NCBI GenBank assembly: GCA_903835185.1
Contig: CAILLX010000059.1
Location: 1-59,016 of the forward strand
Length of the DNA: 59,016 nt
Direction of reading: 5' to 3'
From: an uncultured bacterium
Lineage (GTDB): Bacteria; Cyanobacteriota; Vampirovibrionia; Obscuribacterales; Obscuribacteraceae
The notes beneath the pieces were generated by a model. The model ran no database searches and was not told where the DNA came from. It worked only from the letters and a program-made list of their open reading frames with translations. Shown one piece after another: positions 44,720-53,693 of this stretch (position 1 is the first letter of the stretch; each line of letters opens with the position of its first letter). Made by a program: the position numbers and the translations under genes.

Positions 44720-46201
44720 ATGACCAGTCAAAGCGATACATGCCTTACGCCAGCCACCAAGCCTGCAGTCCTTTCTCTTTTATCCGACATCGATACTCCA
44801 GTTGCTGTTTTTGAGAAGTTAAGCCACAACAGTGCAGCTGCCTTCCTTTTCGAATCAGCAGAGCCTGGCAGCCGCCTGTCACGTTTTTCATTCATCGGGG
44901 TTGATCCGCTTAAACTAATCAGTCTCACCGGCGGGCAGGCAACTGTTCATGACACTCTGACCGGCACATCCCAAACAGATAGGTACGACAACCCGCTCAA
45001 TTACTTGCGTTCCATTCTTGAATCGGCAAGCAATCACATTCACCCAGAGGCACTGCCAGACTTTCTGCCATTTACAGGCGGACTGGTAGGATACCTGGGC
45101 TATGGAGCAACAAAGCAGTTCGAGAATATACCAAAACAAGAAACAGATCCTCTGTCCATACCTGATGCTTATTATGCACTTTACGATTCAGTACTTGTTT
45201 ATGATCACTTCAAGCGCAACATATACATCATCTCGCACAGGGGTTCAGAGCATGCCCAAACACTCAAGAATCGTCTTTTTGCTCAAGGAAGTCTATCGCC
45301 GCTAAACTACCCAAGCGAAGATCTTCCAGATGAAGCTATCTTTCAATCAGTGAGCGGACCATTCACTAGAAGCAGTTTTATCGCAACAGTAAATCGCGCC
45401 AAAGAGTACATTTGCGAAGGGCAAGTATTTCAGATTGTTGTCGCCCAGCGGTTTGCAACTGCCGTGCACAGCAAACCACTTGATCTTTATCGTGTCCTCC
45501 AGTCTATAAATCCCTCACCATATGCTTACTTCATGAAATTTCCCGGATTTAGCTATCTCGGTTCATCACCGGAAACTTTTGTTAGCTGCCAGGCTGGTCA
45601 TGTCGTTCTGCGCGCCCTGGCTGGGACCCGCAGACGCGGAGACACTGACGAAGAAGATGAATGTCTGGCCGCTGAGCTGCGCGCTGACGAAAAAGAGCTG
45701 GCAGAACACCATATGCTGGTCGATTTAGGACGCAACGATCTCGGCCGCATCTGCCAGGTAGGGACAATAACAGTTGGCGAAATTGGCACAATCACCCGTT
45801 ACAGCCATGTTATGCACCTGGCGACAGAGCTTTCCGGAGAGCTACGGGCAGACAAGAACTGCTTTGATGTGATTCGCGCCTGTTTCCCTCGCGGTACCGT
45901 ATCTGGCGCTCCCAAGATAAGAGCAATGCAACTGCTAACAAAGCTGGAGCCAGAGCAACGCGGAGTGTATTCCGGCTGTGTAGGCTATTTTGACTTTCGC
46001 GGCAATACAGACTCAGCTATTGCAATCAGATCGGCACTTGTCAAAGACGGAGTTGCACACGTTCACGCAGGCGCCGGCATTGTCTACGATTCAGACCCCG
46101 CGTCTGAATATGAAGAGACCCGCAACAAAGCAAAAAGTGTACTCAAGTCAATAGCGATGGCAGAGAGGATGTCGACAGATGACAGTACTAATAATCGATA
46201 A
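44720..46201 (+). CDS. trpE: Anthranilate synthase component I
   Basis: Converts chorismate to anthranilate with ammonia or with glutamine through TrpG; first committed step of Trp synthesis. The N-terminal feedback site is recognisable (AFLFESAEPGSRLSRFSFIG, matching the LLES-type Trp-binding motif), so end-product inhibition is likely. The catalytic chorismate-binding domain shows FQIVVAQRF, PSPYAYFMKF, LAGTRRRG, DLGRNDLGRI, PRGTVSGAPKIRAMQL and YSGCVGYF. I choose ATG 44720, which follows GGAGGAG; the frame extends to 44693 through the terminator. About 493 residues. It overlaps trpG by 23 bases. Confidence 0.96.
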   Translation: MTSQSDTCLTPATKPAVLSLLSDIDTPVAVFEKLSHNSAAAFLFESAEPGSRLSRFSFIGVDPLKLISLTGGQATVHDTLTGTSQTDRYDNPLNYLRSILESASNHIHPEALPDFLPFTGGLVGYLGYGATKQFENIPKQETDPLSIPDAYYALYDSVLVYDHFKRNIYIISHRGSEHAQTLKNRLFAQGSLSPLNYPSEDLPDEAIFQSVSGPFTRSSFIATVNRAKEYICEGQVFQIVVAQRFATAVHSKPLDLYRVLQSINPSPYAYFMKFPGFSYLGSSPETFVSCQAGHVVLRALAGTRRRGDTDEEDECLAAELRADEKELAEHHMLVDLGRNDLGRICQVGTITVGEIGTITRYSHVMHLATELSGELRADKNCFDVIRACFPRGTVSGAPKIRAMQLLTKLEPEQRGVYSGCVGYFDFRGNTDSAIAIRSALVKDGVAHVHAGAGIVYDSDPASEYEETRNKAKSVLKSIAMAERMSTDDSTNNR

Positions 46202-46769
46202 TTACGACTCATTCACTTTCAATCTTTATCAGATGCTTCAGGTGCAAACAGCTGAACCAGTACAGGTGGAGCGCAATGATGCTCTCACCTGCGAGCAGAT
46301 AATCGCTATGAACCCTTCACGCATAGTTCTCTCTCCCGGACCAGGACATCCTGCCTGCCGTGCCGACTTTGGAGTTTGCGCTGACATTATTACCAGGCAC
46401 GATGAGATTAAATGTCCAGTACTTGGAGTATGTCTGGGACACCAGGGAATAGTTCAGTACCTTGGCGGCTCAGTGGTGAGAGCACCAAAAATTGTCCATG
46501 GTAAGACAAGCGTTGTCACAATATCATTGCCATCACCGTTGTTCTCCGGGCTACCTGAGAAACTTTCAGTAATGCGCTATCACTCGTTAGTAGCCTCTGA
46601 CAACAGTTTTCCAAGCGAGCTGGCAGTGGTGGCACGCGAGGAGACAGAACAGCTTATCATGGCGGTGCAACACCGTACTCGCCCGCTCTATGGAGTACAG
46701 TTCCACCCCGAATCAATAGGTACTTTTTACGGCAGCCAGATACTGGAGAATTTCCTGAAGTTATGCTAA
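46179..46769 (+). CDS. trpG: Anthranilate synthase component II (glutamine amidotransferase)
   Basis: Class I glutamine amidotransferase that releases ammonia for TrpE. Motifs: LIIDNYDSFTFNL, SPGPGHP, the nucleophile Cys in GVCLGHQGI, the catalytic His/Glu in VQFHPESIGT. It has 196 residues, a separate protein (no TrpD fusion). It overlaps both neighbours (23 bases with trpE, 7 with trpD). Sharing with folate PabB is possible in some bacteria, but its position ties it to trp. Confidence 0.96.
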   Translation: MTVLIIDNYDSFTFNLYQMLQVQTAEPVQVERNDALTCEQIIAMNPSRIVLSPGPGHPACRADFGVCADIITRHDEIKCPVLGVCLGHQGIVQYLGGSVVRAPKIVHGKTSVVTISLPSPLFSGLPEKLSVMRYHSLVASDNSFPSELAVVAREETEQLIMAVQHRTRPLYGVQFHPESIGTFYGSQILENFLKLC

Positions 46770-47743
46770 CAAGAGACTACATCGAAGACTTGATTCACAT
46801 GCGACTGCCGCAAGAGGCTGTTCGAGCTGAACTTGCCAGACTGGCACCAGAAACGCTTGACGATTCTGAGTTGACCAGCATTATAGAAGCTGTTGAGTCC
46901 TGCCTGGCAGTCGATACCACAGCTCTATCAGAAGCAGGGGCAGAAGCAATCGACTGCTGCGGCACCGGCGGGAGCAGTCTGCATCACTTCAACACATCGA
47001 CCGCCACAGCATTTGTACTGGCAGCCGCTGAGGTGAAGGTTGCTAAATTCGGCAACCAAGCTGCCAGTGGCGCCTGCGGAAGTTTTGACTTTCTCAGGGC
47101 GCTTGGTTTCACCACAGAGGTTGCTCCCTCGGTAGCAGCAACAGTTCTGAAAGAGACCGGAATAGTATTCATGTATGCTCCAGCGTTTTACCCTGTGCTC
47201 AGACAGTTCACAGCAGTGAGAAAGTCAATTGCAGCCAGAACAGTATTTAACTTTATTGGACCATTGCTAAACCCAGCCAGACCAGCATACAGACTGTTAG
47301 GAGTTTCGGATAGGCATATGCAATCTCTAATTGCTCAGCACTTGCGCAAATCCGGCACTACACGCCAGGCGCTCATAGTAACAGCCGCCAACGGCTTAGA
47401 TGAAATTGATGCTGCTGGAACAACTAAGATCCAACGTGTCGTCGGCAAGGAGATCTTCTATGAGTCTTTCCAACCGGCAAACAACGCAGCAGATTGCGCA
47501 CAGCTGCCAATGCTGCATGTGGAAGCAAGCGTACAGATCTTCTCTCGACTGCTCTCTGGACAGGACACTAAATCGTACTACTACCAACTGCTTACAGTTA
47601 ACGCAGGCGCAGCCTTCTTCACCTGCAGGAAGACAGCTTCAATTGCTGCAGGCATTGAGTTAGCCGGGGAGCTTCTGCGTAGCGGAGCTGTTCTGCATAC
47701 ATTGGATAAGGTGAGGAGGTCGCATGTCGGGTTTTCTCACTGA
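46763..47743 (+). CDS. trpD: Anthranilate phosphoribosyltransferase (divergent)
   Basis: Transfers the phosphoribosyl group of PRPP to anthranilate. The PRPP loop is CGTGGSS where the family usually has GTGGD, and the following NTSTATAFVLAA and KFGNQAASGACGS correspond to NISTxxAF and KHGNRxxSSxxGSAD, with several usual polar residues changed (H to F, R to Q). The metal-binding Asp-Glu is kept in GLDEIDAAGTTKI. At 326 residues it is near family length. It is placed correctly between trpG and trpC, so I accept the function while noting the divergence. Confidence 0.88.
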   Translation: MLTRDYIEDLIHMRLPQEAVRAELARLAPETLDDSELTSIIEAVESCLAVDTTALSEAGAEAIDCCGTGGSSLHHFNTSTATAFVLAAAEVKVAKFGNQAASGACGSFDFLRALGFTTEVAPSVAATVLKETGIVFMYAPAFYPVLRQFTAVRKSIAARTVFNFIGPLLNPARPAYRLLGVSDRHMQSLIAQHLRKSGTTRQALIVTAANGLDEIDAAGTTKIQRVVGKEIFYESFQPANNAADCAQLPMLHVEASVQIFSRLLSGQDTKSYYYQLLTVNAGAAFFTCRKTASIAAGIELAGELLRSGAVLHTLDKVRRSHVGFSH

Positions 47744-48608
47744 GATTGTCGCTCACAAGATGCAAGAAGTAAGCAGGAGCAAAGCTCAACTTCCGTTACG
47801 GAAGCTTGAAGGCACCATTGCGCCAGGCAAGCGCCTCTTCAAGGAAGCGATTGCAGGAAACGGGGTTAAACTAATTACTGAAATCAAGCCTGCCTCACCA
47901 TCACTGGGTGTTCTCAGGGCAGACCTGCTCAACTTGCTCGATAAGAGCAGTGATGACGGCGCTTGCAATACACTTAGCAGCTTAGGAGCGAACGACGCCT
48001 GCATTGAGTTTCAAACTCCCGAGAATGGAGGCATTGACAACGCGATAAAAGATCTGCTAAGCGTCTATAATCGATATGCCAGCGCAATATCGGTACTTAC
48101 AGACAGAAAGTACTTTTCGGGCAGTCTTGCCCTTTTGTCTCAAGTAGTGGCACTCAGCCCACATCCTGTGCTCTGCAAAGACTTTATCATTGATCCTTAT
48201 CAGGTCTTTACGGCACGAGCTGCTGGTGCCGAGGCTGTGCTTTTGATTGTAAAGATTTTGGAGAAAGACCAGCTGATGCAACTGCACCAGCTGATTTGCC
48301 AGCTTGGGATGACTCCAGTGGTGGAGATTCACAACAAAGCAGAGTTAGAGCAGTCCGTCGCGTTAAAACCAGAGGTGCTTCTGATCAACAACCGTGACTT
48401 AGACACTTTCATAATCTCGCTTGATACAACGCGCGAAATAGCACCATGCGTCCCCGCCGGTATTACAACCATAACCGCCAGCGGTATTACATGCAGAGAA
48501 GACCTGGTTAGGTTACTCCCTTTCTGCAACAGATTCCTGATTGGATCGGCATTAATGAAATCGCAGGACCTTGAACAAACACTACGTGGGTTAAGCAAGC
48601 CATGTTGA
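47724..48608 (+). CDS. trpC: Indole-3-glycerol phosphate synthase
   Basis: TIM-barrel enzyme that closes the indole ring from CdRP. Conserved: ITEIKPASPSLG (catalytic Lys), SVLTDRKYFSGSL, VLCKDFIIDPYQV (second Lys), VVEIHNKAEL (Glu) and LLINNRDL (Asn). The C-terminal ITASGITCREDL binds phosphate. It has 294 residues, somewhat longer than the usual 255-270. GAGGAGG-like bases (AGGAGG) lie shortly before the ATG inside trpD, which it overlaps by 20 bases. Confidence 0.95.
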   Translation: MSGFLTEIVAHKMQEVSRSKAQLPLRKLEGTIAPGKRLFKEAIAGNGVKLITEIKPASPSLGVLRADLLNLLDKSSDDGACNTLSSLGANDACIEFQTPENGGIDNAIKDLLSVYNRYASAISVLTDRKYFSGSLALLSQVVALSPHPVLCKDFIIDPYQVFTARAAGAEAVLLIVKILEKDQLMQLHQLICQLGMTPVVEIHNKAELEQSVALKPEVLLINNRDLDTFIISLDTTREIAPCVPAGITTITASGITCREDLVRLLPFCNRFLIGSALMKSQDLEQTLRGLSKPC

Positions 48609-49231
48609 CCAAAGTCAAAATATGCGGCATTACCAATGTCGACGACGCGCACGCTGCACAACTTGCCGGAGCTGACTTCGTAGGCTTAGTTTTTGTCGAG
48701 CACAGTCCCAGGAAGGTGACCCTTGATCGCGCGCACGAAATTGTACAAGCACTGAGACATCAGACTCCTGTAGTCGGAGTATTTAAGAACAGTAGTATTG
48801 CATTGGTCAATAAAATAGGATCTGATCTTGAACTAGACCTGATTCAATACCATGGTGAAGAGTCACCAGAAGTCTGTCAGGCAACAGTATTGCCTGTAAT
48901 CAAAGCTTTTTCAATCAACAAGACTTTTGACTGGTCAGTAATAAATGCTTATCGACAAGTAACAAAATATATTATTCTTGATCGTCCTAAAGACTGCAAA
49001 TGCACCTCCTGGATGCGAACAGTTCTGGATCAGTTGTGCCACAACAGGACACAGCTACCTGAGTATTTCTTTGCCGGCGGGCTTACACCTGACAATGTAG
49101 GAGCTCTGGTATCGCACCTGAAACCATTTGCTGTTGACGTTGCCTCCGGAATCGAGACAGCACCAGGAATAAAAGACAGTTCTCAAATGGAACAGTTTAT
49201 CGCAGCTGTGCAAGGAGCAAACAAACAATGA
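48602..49231 (+). CDS. trpF: Phosphoribosylanthranilate isomerase
   Basis: Amadori isomerase converting PRA to CdRP. The TIM barrel begins [16 protein letters not shown] with the general-base Cys, followed by [31 protein letters not shown] and VDVASGIET (general-acid Asp in VDVASG). It has 209 residues, standard. It overlaps trpC by 7 and trpB by 4 bases. In metabolic order TrpF acts before TrpC, but this gene order is normal. Confidence 0.96.
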   Translation: MLTKVKICGITNVDDAHAAQLAGADFVGLVFVEHSPRKVTLDRAHEIVQALRHQTPVVGVFKNSSIALVNKIGSDLELDLIQYHGEESPEVCQATVLPVIKAFSINKTFDWSVINAYRQVTKYIILDRPKDCKCTSWMRTVLDQLCHNRTQLPEYFFAGGLTPDNVGALVSHLKPFAVDVASGIETAPGIKDSSQMEQFIAAVQGANKQ

Positions 49232-50403
49232 AAAGTACCGGATTCTTTGGTGGTTTCGGCGGCGTTTATGTTCCGGAGACGCTCATGCCTGCTCTTGAAG
49301 AGCTTGAGGAAGCCTTCCTGCAAGCCAAGGAAGATTCCGTTTTTCTCGCCAAGTATAACGATCTCCTGCATAATTACGCAGGCAGACCAACACCACTCTA
49401 TCGCGCAGCCAACCTATCGCAGCGGTGGGGAGCAAATATCTGGCTCAAGCGTGAAGACCTTCTCCATGGTGGGGCTCACAAGACAAACAACGCCTTAGGA
49501 CAGGCTCTGTTGGCCAGAGCTATGGGCAAGACGCGCCTCATAGCTGAAACCGGAGCCGGACAACACGGAGTTGCAGCTGCAATGTCAGGAGCTCTGCTCG
49601 GGATCAAAACTGAGGTCTATATGGGCGAGGTGGACATGTTGCGCCAGCAGCCTAATGTCCTGCGCATGCGCCTGCTGGGAGCAGAGGTACATCCTGTGAC
49701 AACAGGCGGGCGTACGCTCAAGGAGGCCATTAATGAGGCTTTACGTGACTGGGTCTCCAGTGTGCGCACAACCCACTATATGCTGGGAACAGCAGCTGGA
49801 CCACACCCGTTTCCTGCCATGGTTAAGTTTTTTCAGCAGATTATCGGCTGCGAAGCAAGAGAGCAGTTCAGCCAGCGTTGCGCCTGTCTGCCTGATTATG
49901 TTCTGGCTTGCATAGGAGGCGGATCTAATGCAGTCGGGATCTTCTCTGGGTTCTTCAACGATCCGCAAGTGAAACTGATAGGCGTCGAGCCTGCTGGCAA
50001 AGGGCTCGAGACGGAGCACCACGGGGCTGTCCTGCAGAAGGGATCTCCAGGCTGCCTGCACGGGATGAAAAGTCTGCTCCTTCAAGATGGCGATGGTCAG
50101 GTGCTGGAGACTTACAGCATTGCTGCCGGTCTGGATTACCCTTCCGTAGGTCCGGAGCACGCTTACCTGCAAAGTACAGGACAGGCAAGCTACGTCGCCG
50201 CTACCGATTCCGAGGCTATAGGAGCATATGTTGAACTATCGCGCAGTGAAGGGATTATTCCTGCTCTCGAGTCAGCGCACGCTCTGGCGTATGCCAAGCG
50301 ACTGTCCTCTTGTGCCGGACACGGCAAACACATTCTCATTAATCTTTCCGGTCGTGGCGACAAAGACTTGCAACAGGTAATAGACAATGTCCAACCGTTA
50401 TAG
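49228..50403 (+). CDS. trpB: Tryptophan synthase beta chain
   Basis: PLP enzyme that joins indole to serine. Motifs: [33 protein letters not shown] (PLP Lys), [11 protein letters not shown], the phosphate loop [25 protein letters not shown], and NLSGRGDKD. At 391 residues it is a standard TrpB1. It overlaps trpF (4 bases) and trpA (17 bases), so alpha and beta chains are coupled. Confidence 0.97.
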   Translation: MKSTGFFGGFGGVYVPETLMPALEELEEAFLQAKEDSVFLAKYNDLLHNYAGRPTPLYRAANLSQRWGANIWLKREDLLHGGAHKTNNALGQALLARAMGKTRLIAETGAGQHGVAAAMSGALLGIKTEVYMGEVDMLRQQPNVLRMRLLGAEVHPVTTGGRTLKEAINEALRDWVSSVRTTHYMLGTAAGPHPFPAMVKFFQQIIGCEAREQFSQRCACLPDYVLACIGGGSNAVGIFSGFFNDPQVKLIGVEPAGKGLETEHHGAVLQKGSPGCLHGMKSLLLQDGDGQVLETYSIAAGLDYPSVGPEHAYLQSTGQASYVAATDSEAIGAYVELSRSEGIIPALESAHALAYAKRLSSCAGHGKHILINLSGRGDKDLQQVIDNVQPL

Positions 50404-51211
50404 CAATCGTTTTGCCCAGCTGGAGAAGCAGGGAAGAAAAGCATTTATTCCGTTTACAATGCTCGGCTGGCCAAACCGCAAGAGCTGCCTTGCAACAGTT
50501 GCCACAATGATTGACAGCGGCGTTTCAGCTCTTGAGCTGGGGATGGCATTTTCAGACCCGGTTGCAGATGGACCGGTCATCCAGCGGGCTGCTTCTGAAA
50601 CTATTGCATCAGGCTTTACTGTTGCCGACGCATTTGATCTATTGAAAGAGATTAGATCAATTGACCAGGATATTCCCATTGGACTCCTGGTTTATTACAA
50701 CATGGTATTGAGATATGGCATAACCGACTTCTTCACTCAAGCACACAACTGCGGAGTCGACGGTATTCTCATCGCCGACCTGCCACCTGAGGCAGCCTCA
50801 GAAACATATCCAGCAGCTCGCGCAGCTGCAGTGGAGTCCATTTTTATTGTCTCCCCGCTCACATTGCCTGACAGACTCGATACCATTGCCAAATATGCCG
50901 GAGGTTTCTTATATGCAGTCTCTCGCCTCGGCACAACCGGAGTGGAAGAACGTTATGACAGGGAGCTTGAAGCTCTCATCTCCCGGGTCAAAGCTACCTC
51001 TACTCTTCCTGTGTGTGTCGGTTTCGGCATCTCCACAGCTAAGCAGGCGCAACAAATGTTTGCCCTGGGAGCAGATGGTGCCATCACAGGCTCCAAGATT
51101 GTGGACCTTGTCCGCAACACTCCCGAACATTTGCTCACAACCTGTTTGCAAGAGTATCTCACAACAATGGTCAGATGCACCTATATGACCTCACCGGCAG
51201 CACAAGCTTGA
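50387..51211 (+). CDS. trpA: Tryptophan synthase alpha chain
   Basis: Cleaves indole-3-glycerol phosphate to indole and G3P. The barrel shows [20 protein letters not shown] (usual PxTaGxP), [21 protein letters not shown] with the catalytic Glu and Asp, [15 protein letters not shown], and [10 protein letters not shown]. It has 274 residues, standard. It is the last gene of the operon; after its stop a 9-bp stem (51280-51307) exists without a U tract, so the operon end is not clearly marked. Confidence 0.95.
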   Translation: MSNRYSNRFAQLEKQGRKAFIPFTMLGWPNRKSCLATVATMIDSGVSALELGMAFSDPVADGPVIQRAASETIASGFTVADAFDLLKEIRSIDQDIPIGLLVYYNMVLRYGITDFFTQAHNCGVDGILIADLPPEAASETYPAARAAAVESIFIVSPLTLPDRLDTIAKYAGGFLYAVSRLGTTGVEERYDRELEALISRVKATSTLPVCVGFGISTAKQAQQMFALGADGAITGSKIVDLVRNTPEHLLTTCLQEYLTTMVRCTYMTSPAAQA

Positions 51212-51388
51212 GGAGTCCCAGGAGCAACACATGATTTTGCATAGCAACAATTTCTACTGGCAATACATCTGGCATTTTGGTGTCAGCTCTGTCCCGGGCT
51301 GGCACCATCTCATACAAGCCTGATAGTAGGCAAGAGTTGCAGAATTTCAGATTAAGTAGCCAGGTGTATTACGTTACTGACCACAGTC

Positions 51389-52891
51389 CTACTGGGGCAA
51401 ATGAAAAGGAAAGCTGAAAGATGCGTTGCCAACAAAGACACGCAAGACTACATCGCCACCGCGAGGGTTTTTAAAAAACACCAGTCCGCTGCGTGACTCC
51501 ATTGGTCCAATTACAAAGCTGTTTGGATTATGCAAGGGTGCTAGAAACCGATTCTGCTCGTGTCCGGTCACAGCAGGCTCCAACTGGGTTTTCCCGTGTA
51601 TCTGCATAGATTGCTCCGCACAAGCAACAGTCCATTGACCGTAGCGACCAAACACATTACCGCCAATTGGCTGTCTGCTCAAAGTTGTTCGACCACCTGA
51701 TATAGGCACTATTGTGTTTTGCTGCAATCCCGACAGCGACGGTTGGCAATATGTCCAACTCCAGACGCTCCATTCTTCAAGAACAGAATCAATACTATCT
51801 GGATCTAGCCGCTCCAGCTGACGGGCTCTGGGTCTGAGCATTGACAATACTACCGGACCAACATTAACAACCAGCGGCTGCTTTGTAGTATTTTTGAGCG
51901 AAATCAAGATATCTAGCAGTTGCATGCTCGGTACAGCCACTGCTGCAACTTCAAGCCCAGCGGCTGTCATGAATTTCAACGGATACTCACCGTCGGCAAT
52001 CATTCCTGCCTCTGGTGCATCTAAATCCCAGGGGAAGTTGACAAAACCATCAACCTGATGGGACTCAGCAAGATTTGTCACCCTTTCTCTTAACACCAGA
52101 GATTGCGCCAACAATCGTGCACTCTCCTCTTTTCTGCCCACGCGCTGGAAATATAGCGCCATATCTCTTATTGCATCAGCAAGATCAAGGTGACAGACAC
52201 CTGGATGTTTTTCAAAAATAGAAATAGATCTTGCAAAGAGCGGCTCAGCTTCCTCAAATAAGAGCTGACCGGCAAGCGCATCAGCTAGAATGTGCAAGCT
52301 CTGCCCAACATCGCTATGATCAAGCCCAAGTTTCTCTTCCCTGCCAGCAAGCGCCTGCCTGCTCAATGTTGCAGCTTTTGCAAACTGCCCTCGACTCAGA
52401 GCAACTACTGCCAAACCATTGAGACTCTGCGCAGTATCGAGCGATCTGCTACCCAGCTTCTTGCGTGCAACCTCCAGAGCCCACTGAAATTCCTGCTTCG
52501 ACTCCTCATATCTCCCTTGCGAATAGTACAGCTCAGCTAGAGCATTGCGGCTTTTAACCAGTCTGTCATCGTTCCAACCCAACCTTCTGCACTCTGCAAC
52601 TGCTGCCACCAGACGCTGTTCGGCACTGCCATAAAGCCTTCCTCTGTATGCCTTGACTCCGGATTCATAATGCTGCCGCCAGATATTCTCCCGGGCATCC
52701 TGAACACTTCCGCAAGCACCTTGATCACTCCTGGATGCACGCCTGTCTGCTGCTGGATCTCCAGACTGTGCTGGCGCTGGAGCAGCAACTAACATTAGCG
52801 AAACAAGCAAGAAGACAGCAATAGTCTTGTGTGCAAACGAAGCTGCAACAATGCCAACCAGCTCTAAAGCAGCACTGCCAAGCGCCATCAC
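51389..52891 (-). CDS. Secreted TPR protein
   Basis: A 500-residue protein with a signal segment (KTIAVFLLVSLMLVAAPAPA), then at least four TPR-type helical pairs at about 75-275 in the TPR_12 style: ALAELYYSQGRYEESKQEF, LNGLAVVALSRGQFAKAATL, LHILADALAGQLLFEEAEPL, RDMALYFQRVGRKEESARLL. The C-terminal 200 residues are beta-rich with no match I know. It begins 3 bases after the stop of the ACT protein, so they are co-transcribed. Role unknown, probably a protein-protein scaffold outside the cytoplasm. Confidence 0.65.
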   Translation of the reverse strand: MMALGSAALELVGIVAASFAHKTIAVFLLVSLMLVAAPAPAQSGDPAADRRASRSDQGACGSVQDARENIWRQHYESGVKAYRGRLYGSAEQRLVAAVAECRRLGWNDDRLVKSRNALAELYYSQGRYEESKQEFQWALEVARKKLGSRSLDTAQSLNGLAVVALSRGQFAKAATLSRQALAGREEKLGLDHSDVGQSLHILADALAGQLLFEEAEPLFARSISIFEKHPGVCHLDLADAIRDMALYFQRVGRKEESARLLAQSLVLRERVTNLAESHQVDGFVNFPWDLDAPEAGMIADGEYPLKFMTAAGLEVAAVAVPSMQLLDILISLKNTTKQPLVVNVGPVVLSMLRPRARQLERLDPDSIDSVLEEWSVWSWTYCQPSLSGLQQNTIVPISGGRTTLSRQPIGGNVFGRYGQWTVACAEQSMQIHGKTQLEPAVTGHEQNRFLAPLHNPNSFVIGPMESRSGLVFFKNPRGGDVVLRVFVGNASFSFPFHLPQ

Positions 52892-52894
52892 AGG

Positions 52895-53431
52895 TCAGCT
52901 AACCGCAGCAAGTCGAATTTCAATCTCAACAGACTCTTTGTCTGCTATCGCCCAGAGACTTTTCTTAAGCTCAGAAAGCGGCACTGCTGGTGGAACCTGC
53001 ACAATAGCTGACATACAAAACAACGGTGTGCCTGTAATTGGTGCATGAATTATGCTGCTTTCCATAGATTGAATGTTTATGAAATTGTCACGTAGATAGG
53101 AAGCTACTGTCCGCACAATCCCTTCATGATCAGCACCACTGATAGTTAACTGGCATGGCACATATCCTCTGTACTTCTCGGGACCGATAGACTGAGTTGC
53201 TTTAGTTGAAACAGTAATCGACTCATTCTTCAGCTTGGCAAGTGCAGAGTTGAGAGCAACAATATTTTCTTCTGGAACTGATATAAGAACTACAGCAGCA
53301 AACTCTCCACCCAAAAGTGCCATCCTACTCTCTTCAAGGTTAGCTCCATGCTGGCAGAATATTTCAGTCAGGCGGGCTACTATGCCAGGGTGATCTTCTC
53401 CAATTGCCGATACCAAAAGCTGGACTTTCAT
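52895..53431 (-). CDS. GcvR-like protein with two ACT domains
   Basis: A 178-residue protein with two ACT modules: VQLLVSAIGEDHPGIVARLT ... and CQLTISGADHEGIVRTVAS. This layout is shared with GcvR-type regulators that bind amino acids. No DNA-binding domain, so regulation would be through a partner. I choose ATG 53431 with GGAGGAG about 7 bases upstream; GTG 53437 overlaps that site. Located next to trpA but in the opposite direction; a link to amino acid sensing is only suggestive. Confidence 0.8.
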   Translation of the reverse strand: MKVQLLVSAIGEDHPGIVARLTEIFCQHGANLEESRMALLGGEFAAVVLISVPEENIVALNSALAKLKNESITVSTKATQSIGPEKYRGYVPCQLTISGADHEGIVRTVASYLRDNFINIQSMESSIIHAPITGTPLFCMSAIVQVPPAVPLSELKKSLWAIADKESVEIEIRLAAVS

Positions 53432-53693
53432 TGACACTCCTCCATCTAACGGCTGCAGTTTAATTCAGTCCAAGCAGCCTGCTTGCCCTTGACTTTACAC
53501 ACCTGGAATTGTGCAGCGCTTGAGCGGTTATTTCAAGTCTTTACTTCATACCGGAAAAGCTGATTGTCACAGCTAACACTCTATGCGTCTCTCCACCCTT
53601 GCTTCTCTATTTAATCCATACAATAGTCCTTGCAACTTGCGTAAGCAACTAAAATGGTTCTTCCAACAAGATCTTAGACAGAGGCGAACGGCT

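Noticed and set aside
51280-51307. Stem GGTGTCAGC/GCTGGCACC after trpA as operon terminator
   Set aside because: The stem is decent (9 bp with one G-U), but no U tract follows, so it is not called as a feature.
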